A stretch of DNA of 24,065 nt, taken from contig CAYQNU010000034.1 of NCBI GenBank assembly GCA_964419055.1, positions 1 to 24,065 on the forward strand. The letters run 5' to 3'. Under the pieces are notes generated by a model, which was given only the letters and a program-made list of their open reading frames with translations, ran no database searches and was not told the DNA's origin. The position numbers and the translations under genes are program-made. Positions 7,506-15,171 of this stretch are shown one piece after another. Each line of letters starts with the position of its first letter. Position 1 is the first letter of the stretch. The DNA is from CAYQNU01 sp964419055. Lineage in GTDB: Bacteria > Bacteroidota > Bacteroidia > Flavobacteriales_D > Parvicellaceae.

Positions 7506-7589
7506 AGGTTTCGGTTTAAAAAAATGACTTAATTTGTTTTACTACACGTTACAATTGACTAGATGCTTTAACACCTAAAATTCCATAAA

Positions 7590-8075
7590 TTAGATGCATT
7601 TAAAATAATCAAAGGGTTCCTTACAAACATTGCATTGATATAATGCCTTGCAAGCTGTTGAACCAAATTGGCTGACCATTCGTGTATCAGACGATTTGCA
7701 TTGCGGACAAATTACCATCCGAACCGATTTTCCTAAAATAAAATTTTTGTCTGAGGTTCTTTCTTGTGGTGGTGCAATACCATAATCTTGCAACTTTTGT
7801 TTTGCAGTATCACTTAACCAATCCGTAGACCAAGCAGGATCATAAGTGGTTAATATCTTGGCAGGTGCAATGCCATTGTCCGTTAACTTTTTAATGATGT
7901 CATCTTCAAATTGATTCATTGCAGGACAACCGGAATAAGTAGGTGTAATGGTAACTTCTACCACACCATCGTTTTGTTCAATTCTTCTAATGATGCCTAA
8001 ATCAGCAATAGTTAAGACCGGAATTTCTGGATCAGGAATTTCTCTCAATAATTCATAGATTTCTTCATTTGTCAT
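7590..8075 (-). CDS. paaD: PaaD-type protein (MIP18/DUF59 domain plus zinc ribbon)
   Basis: This protein of about 161 residues belongs to the PaaD (PaaJ) family. The family is needed for activity of the phenylacetyl-CoA 1,2-epoxidase PaaABCE and is thought to act in metal or Fe-S maturation. The N-terminal MIP18/DUF59 domain is at about 1-90, with DPEIPVLTIADLGI and the conserved Cys50 in TPTYSGCPAM. The C-terminal zinc ribbon is at about 118-160, with CPQC (123/126) and CNVC (148/151). The reading frame opens at a TTG (8084), but the ATG at 8075 gives the normal N-terminus MTNEEIYELLREIPDPE. The gene follows sufE by 24 bases on the same strand. No other paa epoxidase subunit is adjacent; an enoyl-CoA hydratase of the type found with paa genes lies 5 kb away. 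Confidence 0.88.
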   Translation of the reverse strand: MTNEEIYELLREIPDPEIPVLTIADLGIIRRIEQNDGVVEVTITPTYSGCPAMNQFEDDIIKKLTDNGIAPAKILTTYDPAWSTDWLSDTAKQKLQDYGIAPPQERTSDKNFILGKSVRMVICPQCKSSDTRMVSQFGSTACKALYQCNVCKEPFDYFKCI

Positions 8076-8099
8076 ATTCTTCAAAATTACGTAGATCCT

Positions 8100-8519
8100 C
8101 TATTTTGAGGAAATATTTTTAAGCGCCAATGATTTAATCTGATTCACCATTCCTAACAATCCATTGGCACGCGTTGGTGAAAGATGTTCTTGCAAACCGA
8201 TTTCTTTAATAAATTTCAACTCCGCTTTTACCACCTCCTCTGGAGTTTGGTTGTTCAAAACACGAATCAACAAAGCAATGATACCTTTAGTAATAATTGC
8301 ATCACTATCGGCAGTTAAGGATAATTTGTTTTCTTTAATCTCACCCCAAACCCAAACTCTGGATTGACATCCTTTTATAAGATTTTCTTCGGTTTTATAT
8401 TTTGACTCAATAAGCGGCAACTCCTTTCCTAACTCGATGATGTGCTCATATTTCTGCATCCAATCATCAAAAATCTCAAATTCCTCAATTACTTCTAGTT
8501 CTAATTCTTCTAAAGACAT
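8100..8519 (-). CDS. sufE: Cysteine desulfuration protein SufE
   Basis: SufE accepts persulfide sulfur from the cysteine desulfurase SufS and passes it to the SufBCD scaffold for Fe-S cluster assembly in the cytoplasm. The 139-residue length is typical. The active-site Cys51 lies in the family motif LIKGCQSRVW. Further family segments are DWMQKYEHIIELGKELP (about 19-35), ADSDAIITKGIIALLIRVLNNQTPEE and the C-terminal HLSPTRANGLLGMVNQIK. The ATG at 8519 is preceded by a promoter box at 8551-8558. It forms a two-gene unit with the PaaD-type gene downstream. SufB, SufC, SufD and SufS are not in this window. Confidence 0.96.
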   Translation of the reverse strand: MSLEELELEVIEEFEIFDDWMQKYEHIIELGKELPLIESKYKTEENLIKGCQSRVWVWGEIKENKLSLTADSDAIITKGIIALLIRVLNNQTPEEVVKAELKFIKEIGLQEHLSPTRANGLLGMVNQIKSLALKNISSK

Positions 8520-8550
8520 AGGTTAACGATTTCTTTTATATAACTCAAAG

Positions 8551-8558
8551 CAAAGTTA
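8551..8558 (-). promoter_or_regulatory. Putative -7 promoter element of the sufE-paaD unit
   Basis: On the minus strand this reads TAACTTTG (TAnnTTTG), 31 bases upstream of the sufE ATG. I see no convincing -33 element at the normal spacing. Confidence 0.5.
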
Positions 8559-8590
8559 CAAAGAATAATCTACAATTGGAGTTGGCATCA

Positions 8591-9415
8591 CTAGTATACT
8601 TTTGCTACCACTTGAAATGCACAATAATAGAAATAGGCATTTTCATCTTCATAAATGGCAAGGTACTCTTTTGCAAAAGTTTCCCAGTCATTCTGAGTTA
8701 AATAATTGTGATTGATCAATTGTAGTTTTGCACTTTTCATTAAATCAAACCAATATTCAAACATAAATTGTCTCGATTGAGGAGTGGATTTATCATGAAA
8801 ATTAGGTGAAGGTAGCACTTTAATTTCCTCAAAACCGGCATCGCACAACAAATTACCTAGTTGAGGACCAATATGCGGATTACCTCCCATATCGAGTTGT
8901 AATTGATTGTATTTCGTAAAATAATCATCAAAAGCAGGTATTCGCGGTTGATAATCAAAAGAATGATTATACACTTCAGTGATGTAAATTGAACCTCCCG
9001 GTTTAATTACTTTTTTTGCTTGTTTCAGTAATTCGAGTGGATTTGCCACATGTTCCAGCACCCAACAAATAAAAACTGCGTCTACTTTTTCTTCAAAATT
9101 TATGGTTTCCAATGTGCCACAAATCCATTTTACCTTTTCTTTCCAATTAGGAAAAGATTTAAAATTTCGTTCTGCTTGATTTATTTGTTCCTCTGAAATA
9201 TCAAGCCCAGTAATGGTCAAATGAGGGTTACGCTTTAATAACTGAACCGTTTGTCCCCCACTTCCACATCCCAACTCTAATAAATGATTTACTCTTGAAA
9301 AGTCAAAATTAGGATAAATGTATTGACTCAAAATATCAGCTTGTTTTACCAAACGTTCTTGTTCAATTTCTGAATATCCGTGCAAGTATTTATTTTCCAT
9401 GTAAAATATTTCCAT
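8591..9415 (-). CDS. Class I SAM-dependent methyltransferase
   Basis: This is a 274-residue methyltransferase with a seven-strand Rossmann core. The SAM-binding motif I is LLELGCGSGGQT at 45-56, followed by motif II with the acidic GLDISEEQI (Asp72). The core continues with VDAVFICWVLEHVANPLELLKQAKKVIKPGGSIYITE, a common pattern in small-molecule methyltransferases of the UbiE/Methyltransf_11-25 type. The substrate cannot be told. The ATG at 9415 gives MEIFYMENKYLHGY. An internal ATG at 9400 (MENKYLHGYSEIEQ) is an equally plausible start. It is divergent from the YceI gene, 62 bases apart, and lies 71 bases upstream of sufE on the same strand. Confidence 0.88.
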   Translation of the reverse strand: MEIFYMENKYLHGYSEIEQERLVKQADILSQYIYPNFDFSRVNHLLELGCGSGGQTVQLLKRNPHLTITGLDISEEQINQAERNFKSFPNWKEKVKWICGTLETINFEEKVDAVFICWVLEHVANPLELLKQAKKVIKPGGSIYITEVYNHSFDYQPRIPAFDDYFTKYNQLQLDMGGNPHIGPQLGNLLCDAGFEEIKVLPSPNFHDKSTPQSRQFMFEYWFDLMKSAKLQLINHNYLTQNDWETFAKEYLAIYEDENAYFYYCAFQVVAKVY

Positions 9416-9432
9416 TGTAACTAATTAATATA

Positions 9433-9440
9433 TATCTTTG
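9433..9440 (+). promoter_or_regulatory. Putative -7 promoter element of the YceI gene
   Basis: This reads TATCTTTG (TAnnTTTG), 37 bases before the ATG at 9478. A TTG at 9415-9417 could act as a -33 element with a slightly short 15-base spacer. Confidence 0.5.
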
Positions 9441-9477
9441 CTAAAATTATAAATTACAACTAACAACTTCGCACAAA

Positions 9478-10143
9478 ATGAAAAAGAAAATAATTTGGAT
9501 TTTAATTATCCTCGCAATTTTAGCAACTATCGGATACTTTGCCTTCCAGTGGTACTTGGATTCCATAAATATGAAAACGACACAAGAAGCTCCAAAAACA
9601 GTGAGTACAGGGGTTCAGGAAAAAACCGAAACGGGGGTAGTGATTAACTCCATAGATCACTTAAAAGGAACATATGAAGTATTGAATGACAAATCAAGTT
9701 TGTTTTTTGAAGTTGGTGGTACTACCGCTGCCACTGGTAAATTTACTGAGTTTGATTTAACATTTGAATTGGATTCATTGGCCAAATCATTGGAGGTGGT
9801 TATACAGACCAAATCAATTAATACCACTAATTCCATGAGAGATGAACACCTCAGAGAAGCTGACTTTTTTGATGTCGCCAAATATCCTACCATTACATTC
9901 AAAAGCACATCCATAGCCACTGGAGACACTAGTTTAGTAGCTAATGGAACCGTTAACTTTTTAGGAAAAGATTATGATTTAGCCATTCCTTTTAAATACG
10001 TTGGCGCAGTAGAAGGTGCTGAAAATACTGAATATTTTGAAGGAAAATTTGGTTTTGACCGAGTAAAAATGGGAATGAAAGAAGACGCTACAATAGATAA
10101 TATTGTCACTGTAAAATTCTTTTGTGAGTTAAAGAAAAAATAA
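9478..10143 (+). CDS. Membrane-anchored YceI-family protein
   Basis: This is a 221-residue YceI domain protein with an N-terminal hydrophobic anchor or signal (KKIIWILIILAILATIGYFAFQWYL, about 3-27) and a polar linker (about 28-58). The YceI lipocalin-like beta barrel follows (about 60-219). Its characteristic segments are GTYEVLNDKSSLFFEV, NSMRDEHLREADFFDVAKYPTITFKS and the late strand VGAVEGAENTEYFEGKFGFDRVKMGM. YceI proteins bind isoprenoid or other amphiphilic molecules in the periplasm; the ligand here is unknown. The gene stands alone with its own promoter and ends two bases from the convergent gene at 10146, leaving no room for a terminator. Confidence 0.92.
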   Translation: MKKKIIWILIILAILATIGYFAFQWYLDSINMKTTQEAPKTVSTGVQEKTETGVVINSIDHLKGTYEVLNDKSSLFFEVGGTTAATGKFTEFDLTFELDSLAKSLEVVIQTKSINTTNSMRDEHLREADFFDVAKYPTITFKSTSIATGDTSLVANGTVNFLGKDYDLAIPFKYVGAVEGAENTEYFEGKFGFDRVKMGMKEDATIDNIVTVKFFCELKKK

Positions 10144-10145
10144 AC

Positions 10146-10790
10146 TCACTCCACACTATATGCCCTTACGGTCATTTGTAATTCTTCACCAATGTCGTTG
10201 CTGATGTTGATATAGCTTTTTCTAACGAGGCCAATATGATTTGCATAGACTTCGTATGCTTGTTGACGTTGAAATGGATTGACATTATCAATTTGATTGA
10301 CTGTAACAGTAGAATCAAACAATAAGTTATTGTAACTTTTGCTGACATGCAAACTGTCATAGGTATAGTCCCATTTTTCTAGTGTATTAAAGGCATTTCC
10401 ATTCCACTTTTTGGATAATGAAATAGGGAAGATTAATTTGGTAAAACGAACATTCTCTTCAATTTTTTCCGCTCTTTCATTATTCTTGTTGGTATACCAG
10501 ATATCTTTTATGACATAGGTTCCTGATAGACTATCTTTCCAATATCGTTCGACTCTATAAGCTGTATTTCCCGAATTATCGATAAAGGATTCAGTGTATT
10601 TTTCCATCAAAATATAAGTGGAGGTATCAGACCCTAAATTTGTATGTATAATGGAAATAACATCATACTCAATCCAATTGCCAACTTCAAGTGGAAGATA
10701 ACTTGAATAGGATTTTGCTGGTTGCACAAAAACTGCTTTTCTGCATCCAACTATCATTAACACACTTAAAAATAATAGTATTACTCTCAT
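10146..10790 (-). CDS. Hypothetical lipoprotein
   Basis: This 214-residue protein has no domain I recognise. The N-terminus MRVILLFLSVLMIVGC is a lipoprotein signal with lipobox IVGC, Cys16 being the predicted lipidated residue. The remainder alternates short polar and aromatic segments (YLPLEVGNWIEYDVISI, YRVERYWKDSLSG, LIFPISLSKKWNGNAFN) and looks like a beta-rich envelope protein. The opening SYLPLEVGNWIEYDV pattern is common in Bacteroidota surface lipoproteins. It overlaps the preceding YwqK-like gene by four bases (ATGA), so the two are translationally coupled and probably functionally linked. Confidence 0.82.
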   Translation of the reverse strand: MRVILLFLSVLMIVGCRKAVFVQPAKSYSSYLPLEVGNWIEYDVISIIHTNLGSDTSTYILMEKYTESFIDNSGNTAYRVERYWKDSLSGTYVIKDIWYTNKNNERAEKIEENVRFTKLIFPISLSKKWNGNAFNTLEKWDYTYDSLHVSKSYNNLLFDSTVTVNQIDNVNPFQRQQAYEVYANHIGLVRKSYINISNDIGEELQMTVRAYSVE

Positions 10791-11527
10791 TTGCTTTGAG
10801 CTTTTTTCTTCATTTCTAAATACTTTTCTAATTCTTCACCTTTCATCTCTACTCCACTTAAATAAAACTTCTTTTCTCTTTCAGTAGTTCCATCAGGTTC
10901 ATAGATTCGCCACCAACCGTTCTTTTTTCCTTCTTTATAAAACCCAATTACTTCTGTTTTACCTGATGGATAATTCCAAGTACATTGACCTTCCTCTTTA
11001 CCGTTTTTATAATTGCCTTTAACTTGAATTTTTCCATCACGGTAATATCTAACCCATGCACCTTGTTCAATACCATTTACAAAATTAATCTCCTCTAAAA
11101 TGGGTACAGTTGCAGCACCTTTATTATCCGTAAAATATTTAATTACTTTTCCCTCTAATTTTCCTTTGATGTAATTTTCTTTTCGCACCACTTCTTTCAA
11201 ATCATTGAAATACCACCAAATACTATCTTTTTGTTGATTAACGTATTTACCAGAAGCCATAGCAACACCATTTGTATGATAAGCTGTAGTATATGCTACT
11301 TTATTAGGTTTATAAATGGTAACCATTGATGGCTCACCCGTTTCATAATAAAAAACAAATCTACCGACCGGTTCTCCAGCTTTAAACTCTCCTTTATATT
11401 TTATTACTTTACCATTAGGATACAATTCCACCCAAGGGCCTGTTTTTTTTCCCTTAGCATCCTTTTGATTCTGTCCGAAGATTACCCCAACCCATAACAG
11501 ACAAATAATTATTGAACTGATTTTCAT
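10787..11527 (-). CDS. Secreted YwqK/MORN-variant repeat protein
   Basis: This is a 246-residue exported protein. It has a signal peptide (MKISSIIICLLWVGVIFGQ) and about eight to nine repeats of the MORN-variant type, each built on a GxW..YY.NG+....G.Y.NG pattern (for example GPWVELYPNGKVIKYKGEFKAGEP, GAWVRYYRDGKIQVKGNYKNGKEEG and GWWRIYEPDG). Automatic annotation often calls this family a YwqK antitoxin, but the exported repeat form in Bacteroidota is not shown to be an antitoxin and no toxin-like partner is visible here. The stop overlaps the start of the downstream lipoprotein gene. A promoter box at 11597-11604 lies 69 bases upstream. Confidence 0.88.
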   Translation of the reverse strand: MKISSIIICLLWVGVIFGQNQKDAKGKKTGPWVELYPNGKVIKYKGEFKAGEPVGRFVFYYETGEPSMVTIYKPNKVAYTTAYHTNGVAMASGKYVNQQKDSIWWYFNDLKEVVRKENYIKGKLEGKVIKYFTDNKGAATVPILEEINFVNGIEQGAWVRYYRDGKIQVKGNYKNGKEEGQCTWNYPSGKTEVIGFYKEGKKNGWWRIYEPDGTTEREKKFYLSGVEMKGEELEKYLEMKKKAQSK

Positions 11528-11596
11528 ACCTTATAAAATTTAAACAAATGTTAGGTTTCAATTTTAATGCCACGTCCACATAACGAGATATCGAAC

Positions 11597-11604
11597 CAAA
11601 GATA
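11597..11604 (-). promoter_or_regulatory. Putative -7 promoter element of the YwqK-like/lipoprotein operon
   Basis: On the minus strand this reads TATCTTTG (TAnnTTTG), with a TTTG about 16 bases upstream (11621-11624) as a possible -33 element. It lies just past the terminator of the preceding gene. Confidence 0.55.
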
Positions 11605-11634
11605 CAGTATTTTTTTCAACCAAATAACGGACTT

Positions 11635-11667
11635 AAAAAAAATGCCCTACTAGAAAGTAGAGCATTT
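11635..11667 (-). terminator. Intrinsic terminator
   Basis: AAATGC-C-CTACT (11640-11651) pairs with AGTAG-A-GCATTT (11656-11667) around an AGAA loop, with one mismatch. On the minus strand it is followed by a run of eight T residues. It lies 16 bases past the stop of the gene at 11683. Confidence 0.87.
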
Positions 11668-11682
11668 ACAAAAAATAGTTAT

Positions 11683-12885
11683 TTATTGATTAGCTAAATA
11701 CCTTGCCTTTTGAGCATTCAAAACGGGTTGCAATTTCTCCGCCATTCCTCTGTATTTATCGAATGCATTTCCTTTTTGAATAGCTTTTAGAATATAAATT
11801 TCAGCTTGTGTAAAATCATCTATCCATAAATAAGCCTCAGCAATGTTAACACACAACAAAGAATAAACTTTGTCAGTTACTCTTTCTTTTTTAGCTCCTG
11901 TGTGTTCAGCTAGTGCTTTTTCCCAAATAGAAATTGCATTTTTTAAATAAGGGATTGCGGCAGCTTTAGTGGCATCACTAAACAATTTATCATACCCTTG
12001 TTTAGCTTGAGTAAAAGCCTCGATTAAATCACCATATTCGTGATTTTGATATTTTTTCACTGTATAAGCCTCAGTATTTCGGGTAACCAAGTAGGTGCCA
12101 TACATATCGTTAAGTTTATTATTTACCGTGGTTAGAGCATCTGTAAGCGCAGTTTTTTGAGCCGTTTCCCAATAAGTAAGGTAATTATCGGTTTTCCAAT
12201 ATTCATATTCATATTTACTTGCGTAAGAATTTATAGGTTTTGATTTTACATCATTATTAAGAATTTCATTAAAAATAATTCCTTGTCCAGGTACTTCAAC
12301 AGTAACTTTTATGGGCATTTTGTAACTTGCCGAATATTCATATTTTGTTGTAGCTCCTGTACCTGTTTTTTTCTCAACAACTTTTGCCGCTTGAAAACCT
12401 TGAGGTTGAAGTGTTACCATTACACCTTCAAATCCTTTTGCCATTCCACCAATATTGACATTTGCATTTATTACGTTTTCAGACATTTCTGAAGTAAGTA
12501 TTGGGGTAGAAATACTGGTCACACTTGGCATTGGAGGATAAGGTGTTTTCATTGGTTGAGGTATGGGAGTACCTGCATTTTGAGCCTTTTCAAATTTTGC
12601 CATTTCTAAGAAATATGCCTTATCAATTTTTTTCACATCGTCCATCCAACGATTCATTTGAGCTTGATAGCTGTTTGGATTATTATTGTATAAAGCCAAT
12701 GAATCTGCATTACTTTTATTGTAAATTGAATGATCCACAACAATAGTATAAAAAGATTGACCTTTTATAGGATTGGTTGGTAATTGAAAATATCTAAATG
12801 ATAACTTTTGGTCATCAACATTTTGGGCTATCACAGAACTGGTCAATGATAATAAAAGGAGGAATGGAGTAATTAATTTTTTCAT
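11683..12885 (-). CDS. Hypothetical secreted protein with C-terminal helical/TPR-like region
   Basis: This is a 400-residue exported protein I cannot assign to a named family. A signal peptide (MKKLITPFLLLLSLTSSVIAQ) is followed by a region with a conserved-looking FRYFQLPTNPI start and a proline-rich stretch at about 113-125. A predicted beta-rich middle comes next (about 130-230; VNIGGMAKGFEGVMVTLQPQGF, YEYSASYKMPIKVTVEVPG). The C-terminal third is helical and TPR-like (about 290-395; YGDLIEAFTQAKQGYDKLF, AIPYLKNAISIWEKAL, NIAEAYLWIDDFTQAEIYILKAIQKG). It is a single-gene unit, with a promoter box upstream and an intrinsic terminator downstream. It probably acts in the periplasm or outer envelope. 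Confidence 0.82.
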   Translation of the reverse strand: MKKLITPFLLLLSLTSSVIAQNVDDQKLSFRYFQLPTNPIKGQSFYTIVVDHSIYNKSNADSLALYNNNPNSYQAQMNRWMDDVKKIDKAYFLEMAKFEKAQNAGTPIPQPMKTPYPPMPSVTSISTPILTSEMSENVINANVNIGGMAKGFEGVMVTLQPQGFQAAKVVEKKTGTGATTKYEYSASYKMPIKVTVEVPGQGIIFNEILNNDVKSKPINSYASKYEYEYWKTDNYLTYWETAQKTALTDALTTVNNKLNDMYGTYLVTRNTEAYTVKKYQNHEYGDLIEAFTQAKQGYDKLFSDATKAAAIPYLKNAISIWEKALAEHTGAKKERVTDKVYSLLCVNIAEAYLWIDDFTQAEIYILKAIQKGNAFDKYRGMAEKLQPVLNAQKARYLANQ

Positions 12886-12920
12886 ATGTTATTATTTAGT
12901 ATTTTTAATTTTTGATGAAG

Positions 12921-12928
12921 CAAATATA
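12921..12928 (-). promoter_or_regulatory. Putative -7 promoter element of the gene at 11683-12885
   Basis: On the minus strand this reads TATATTTG (TAnnTTTG), 35 bases before the ATG. TTG at 12952-12954 could be the -33 element with a 23-base spacer. Confidence 0.55.
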
Positions 12929-12987
12929 AAACCAAGATTACAATTTTTGTTCAATTTTATATCCAATTCAGTATTTTAAAGCAAAAA

Positions 12988-13770
12988 CTATTTTGATTTA
13001 AATGAATTGATTGCATTTCTTGTAAAATCAGAAAGCACGAGATGACCACTCATTCCGGCTCTTTCTTTTAAAAGGGCATCCCAATGCTCTGTTCCTTGCC
13101 AAAAAACTTTTTTTAGCATGCTCATAGCCTCAGGGTTTGATTTGGCCAACTTCTGAGCCAAAACTAAAACAGCCTCATCCATTTTTTCAATAGAATCAAA
13201 AACTTCTGCATATAAACCTTTTTCTCTAGCCCATTCAGCACTGTACCATTCAGTCGCATTTATAGCCATCATACTCATTGCAGAAGTCCCAACTTTTCTT
13301 TCAACAGCTGGTCCCACAACAAATGGACCTATTCCAACAGCTAATTCGCTTAACTTGACAGAAGCCGCGTCTGTGGCATAGCAAAAATCAACTGCACTGG
13401 CCATTCCAACTCCTCCCCCAACAGCTTTTCCTTGTACACGACCGATAATAAATTTCGAACTTTTTCTGCAGGCGTTGATAACATTGGCAAACCCTGAAAA
13501 AAATTGTTGCCCTTGTGCTAAATTATCAATTGAAATTAGTTCGTCAAAACTGGCTCCTGCACAAAATGCCTTGTCTCCAGCTGATGATAAAACGATCACC
13601 TTTGTTTCCTCACTATTACTAACCTCTGTGATGGTTTCAGCCAATTTTTGCAATACTTTACCCGGTAAAGAATTACTCATAGGATGAAAAAATTGAATAG
13701 TAGTTATTCCGTTAATATCTGTTTTATAGGTTACTTCTCCTTGATGTATTGCTGAATCGGTTGTGCTCAT
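12988..13770 (-). CDS. Enoyl-CoA hydratase/isomerase family protein (Paa-associated type)
   Basis: This is a 260-residue crotonase-fold enzyme. The oxyanion-hole segments are visible: DKAFCAGASFDEL (about 69-81) and GRVQGKAVGGGVGMASAVDFCYA (about 109-131). The family catalytic region follows around KLSELAVGIGPFVVGPAV. It would act on acyl-CoA thioesters in the cytoplasm. The sequence, especially NSLPGKVLQKL, GQQFFSGFANVINACR and the C-terminal FWQGTEHWDALLKERA, resembles the hydratase that accompanies phenylacetate-degradation genes in Flavobacteria. That match is from memory, so a role in phenylacetyl-CoA catabolism is an inference, though a PaaD-type gene 5 kb away agrees with it. It is a single gene with its own promoter box. 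Confidence 0.9.
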   Translation of the reverse strand: MSTTDSAIHQGEVTYKTDINGITTIQFFHPMSNSLPGKVLQKLAETITEVSNSEETKVIVLSSAGDKAFCAGASFDELISIDNLAQGQQFFSGFANVINACRKSSKFIIGRVQGKAVGGGVGMASAVDFCYATDAASVKLSELAVGIGPFVVGPAVERKVGTSAMSMMAINATEWYSAEWAREKGLYAEVFDSIEKMDEAVLVLAQKLAKSNPEAMSMLKKVFWQGTEHWDALLKERAGMSGHLVLSDFTRNAINSFKSK

Positions 13771-13801
13771 AATTTGATTAAATTATTTTTTGTAATGTTG
13801 G

Positions 13802-13809
13802 CAAATGTA
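13802..13809 (-). promoter_or_regulatory. Putative -7 promoter element of the enoyl-CoA hydratase gene
   Basis: On the minus strand this reads TACATTTG (TAnnTTTG), 31 bases before the ATG. I found no clear -33 element. Confidence 0.5.
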
Positions 13810-13848
13810 AAAATTATTTTTGAAATCTTACACGTTTGGCAAAGTCCT

Positions 13849-15102
13849 TTATTCCTTAATAAATTTAAATTGTTTGAGGTGATCATCTGAAACCAATTGA
13901 ATCAAATAAAGACCATTTTGTAACGTGCTTACATCAATTGTTGTGGTAAAATTAAATGCATCTTCTAATACTATTTGACCACAACTATTATAGATTACAT
14001 AATTGGTTTTTTGCTCTGAGTTGGTCAGAACCATTATATGATCATGAGTAGGATTAGGAAATAAAATAGTTCCATTGTCCATACTGTGTTCATCAACAGA
14101 AGCAAATGATGAGGGTTCCACTTCAAGCGGAACAACGGCAGTTCCATTGCTCCATGTTCCCATATTGTTTTGTTGAGGTGTATCTCCAAATGCATACTCA
14201 CAAAAATTACCATAAAAAGTGCAGGCCAGCAAGGCATCCGCTAATTTCCAATAGCAGTAATAATCTACCGCATCAATTTTACTTGCCACATATCCACCCG
14301 TTATTACGGTACTTATCGTACCTCCATCATAGTCATTATTGGCTGCCAAAGGTTCGTTATGAGATGCCTCAATTATGGGTGTTCCCAGATTATCGGCAAA
14401 ATGGGTTATGTAATTTTTATGATCCGTGGAGATGGCGGTACTGTCCATAATTTCTCTACCAAATGCATCACCCACAATGACATCATCATTACCTACAACA
14501 ATCAACACATTATAATCAATATCCATTCCTGTATAGGTGGTTAAACGACCCGCATTCAATCCTCCTGTACCGGGTTGACACAGTATAAAACATTGTGGCT
14601 TTGGAAGACCATACGCTGCATATTCTGTTGCAATATTGGAGGTTACCACACCACCATAAGAATGTCCAATCATTCCATAATGTTCCATTCGAGGTTTGAC
14701 ACGATTTGGGTTGGATTGTAATTCATCAAATGCATCTTGAATTCCAATAACAGCATTGGGTGTGTAGGTGTTGGGCAACGACAAATCCGAAACTTGATAT
14801 TTTGGAAAAATTACAATGTTTCCTTTTCTTACCAGATGTTCAATCCACTGACCATAAGGACCGGGATTAAAAACACCATAACCGTGGTTAAAAACAACTA
14901 CATCAGCACTATCAGGTTTAGGGTTATTGGGTTCAAATAACCAGTATCCTTCTCCACTAAAAAGAGTAGTAAAGTCTGAAAAAATAACTCCGTTGTGCAA
15001 ATAATCACTCCCTCCTGGTCCAAAACCGGGTTGTAAAGGTGGTGTTTGTCCGAATGAAAAAAACCAACTAAAAATAAATAATAAACTCCATCTAAATTTC
15101 AT
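13849..15102 (-). CDS. Secreted alpha/beta hydrolase with T9SS type A sorting domain
   Basis: This is a secreted esterase- or lipase-like enzyme of 417 residues. The signal peptide is MKFRWSLLFIFSWFFSFGQ. The hydrolase domain (about 45-320) has an oxyanion HG motif (VVFNHGYG, about 69-76), the nucleophile elbow GHSYGG with Ser148, a candidate acid in VVGNDDVIVGD (Asp206/207/212) and a candidate His248 in EASHNEP. The C-terminal 75 residues form a Por-secretion/T9SS type A sorting domain: ILFPNPTHDHIMV, VIYNSCGQIV, IDVSTLQNGLYLIQL and the final KQFKFIKE. The product is therefore expected to cross the outer membrane and be attached to the cell surface or released. The substrate is unknown. The frame extends to a TTG at 15138, but the signal peptide and promoter position favour the ATG at 15102. 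Confidence 0.9.
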   Translation of the reverse strand: MKFRWSLLFIFSWFFSFGQTPPLQPGFGPGGSDYLHNGVIFSDFTTLFSGEGYWLFEPNNPKPDSADVVVFNHGYGVFNPGPYGQWIEHLVRKGNIVIFPKYQVSDLSLPNTYTPNAVIGIQDAFDELQSNPNRVKPRMEHYGMIGHSYGGVVTSNIATEYAAYGLPKPQCFILCQPGTGGLNAGRLTTYTGMDIDYNVLIVVGNDDVIVGDAFGREIMDSTAISTDHKNYITHFADNLGTPIIEASHNEPLAANNDYDGGTISTVITGGYVASKIDAVDYYCYWKLADALLACTFYGNFCEYAFGDTPQQNNMGTWSNGTAVVPLEVEPSSFASVDEHSMDNGTILFPNPTHDHIMVLTNSEQKTNYVIYNSCGQIVLEDAFNFTTTIDVSTLQNGLYLIQLVSDDHLKQFKFIKE

Positions 15103-15135
15103 TTGATTCTGCCATTTGATTATACAAAGGGTACA

Positions 15136-15143
15136 CAAATTTA
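15136..15143 (-). promoter_or_regulatory. Putative promoter of the T9SS hydrolase gene
   Basis: On the minus strand this reads TAAATTTG (TAnnTTTG), with TTG at 15162-15164 giving an 18-base spacer, a good match to the Bacteroidota TTG-N17-23-TAnnTTTG promoter. It lies 33 bases before the chosen ATG and eight bases from the left end of the inverted-repeat element. Confidence 0.62.
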
Positions 15144-15171
15144 GTCAAAAAAAATTATGCTCAATATTTTA

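Noticed and set aside
9657..9929. 90-residue open frame antisense to the YceI gene
   Set aside because: Shadow frame within a well-supported YceI gene, with no recognisable domain.
10787..11527. YwqK-like gene as an antitoxin of a toxin-antitoxin system
   Set aside because: The protein is exported, has only MORN-variant repeats, and its coupled neighbour is a lipoprotein with no toxin feature.
14106..14450. 114-residue open frame on the plus strand
   Set aside because: It is antisense to the T9SS hydrolase, has His/Tyr/Cys-rich composition with no domain, and no promoter; it is a shadow of the real gene.
13849..15102. Assignment of the T9SS hydrolase as a PET-degrading enzyme
   Set aside because: Only the general fold motifs and sorting domain agree. 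The nucleophile elbow is GHSYGG and no aromatic-clamp signature could be confirmed by eye.
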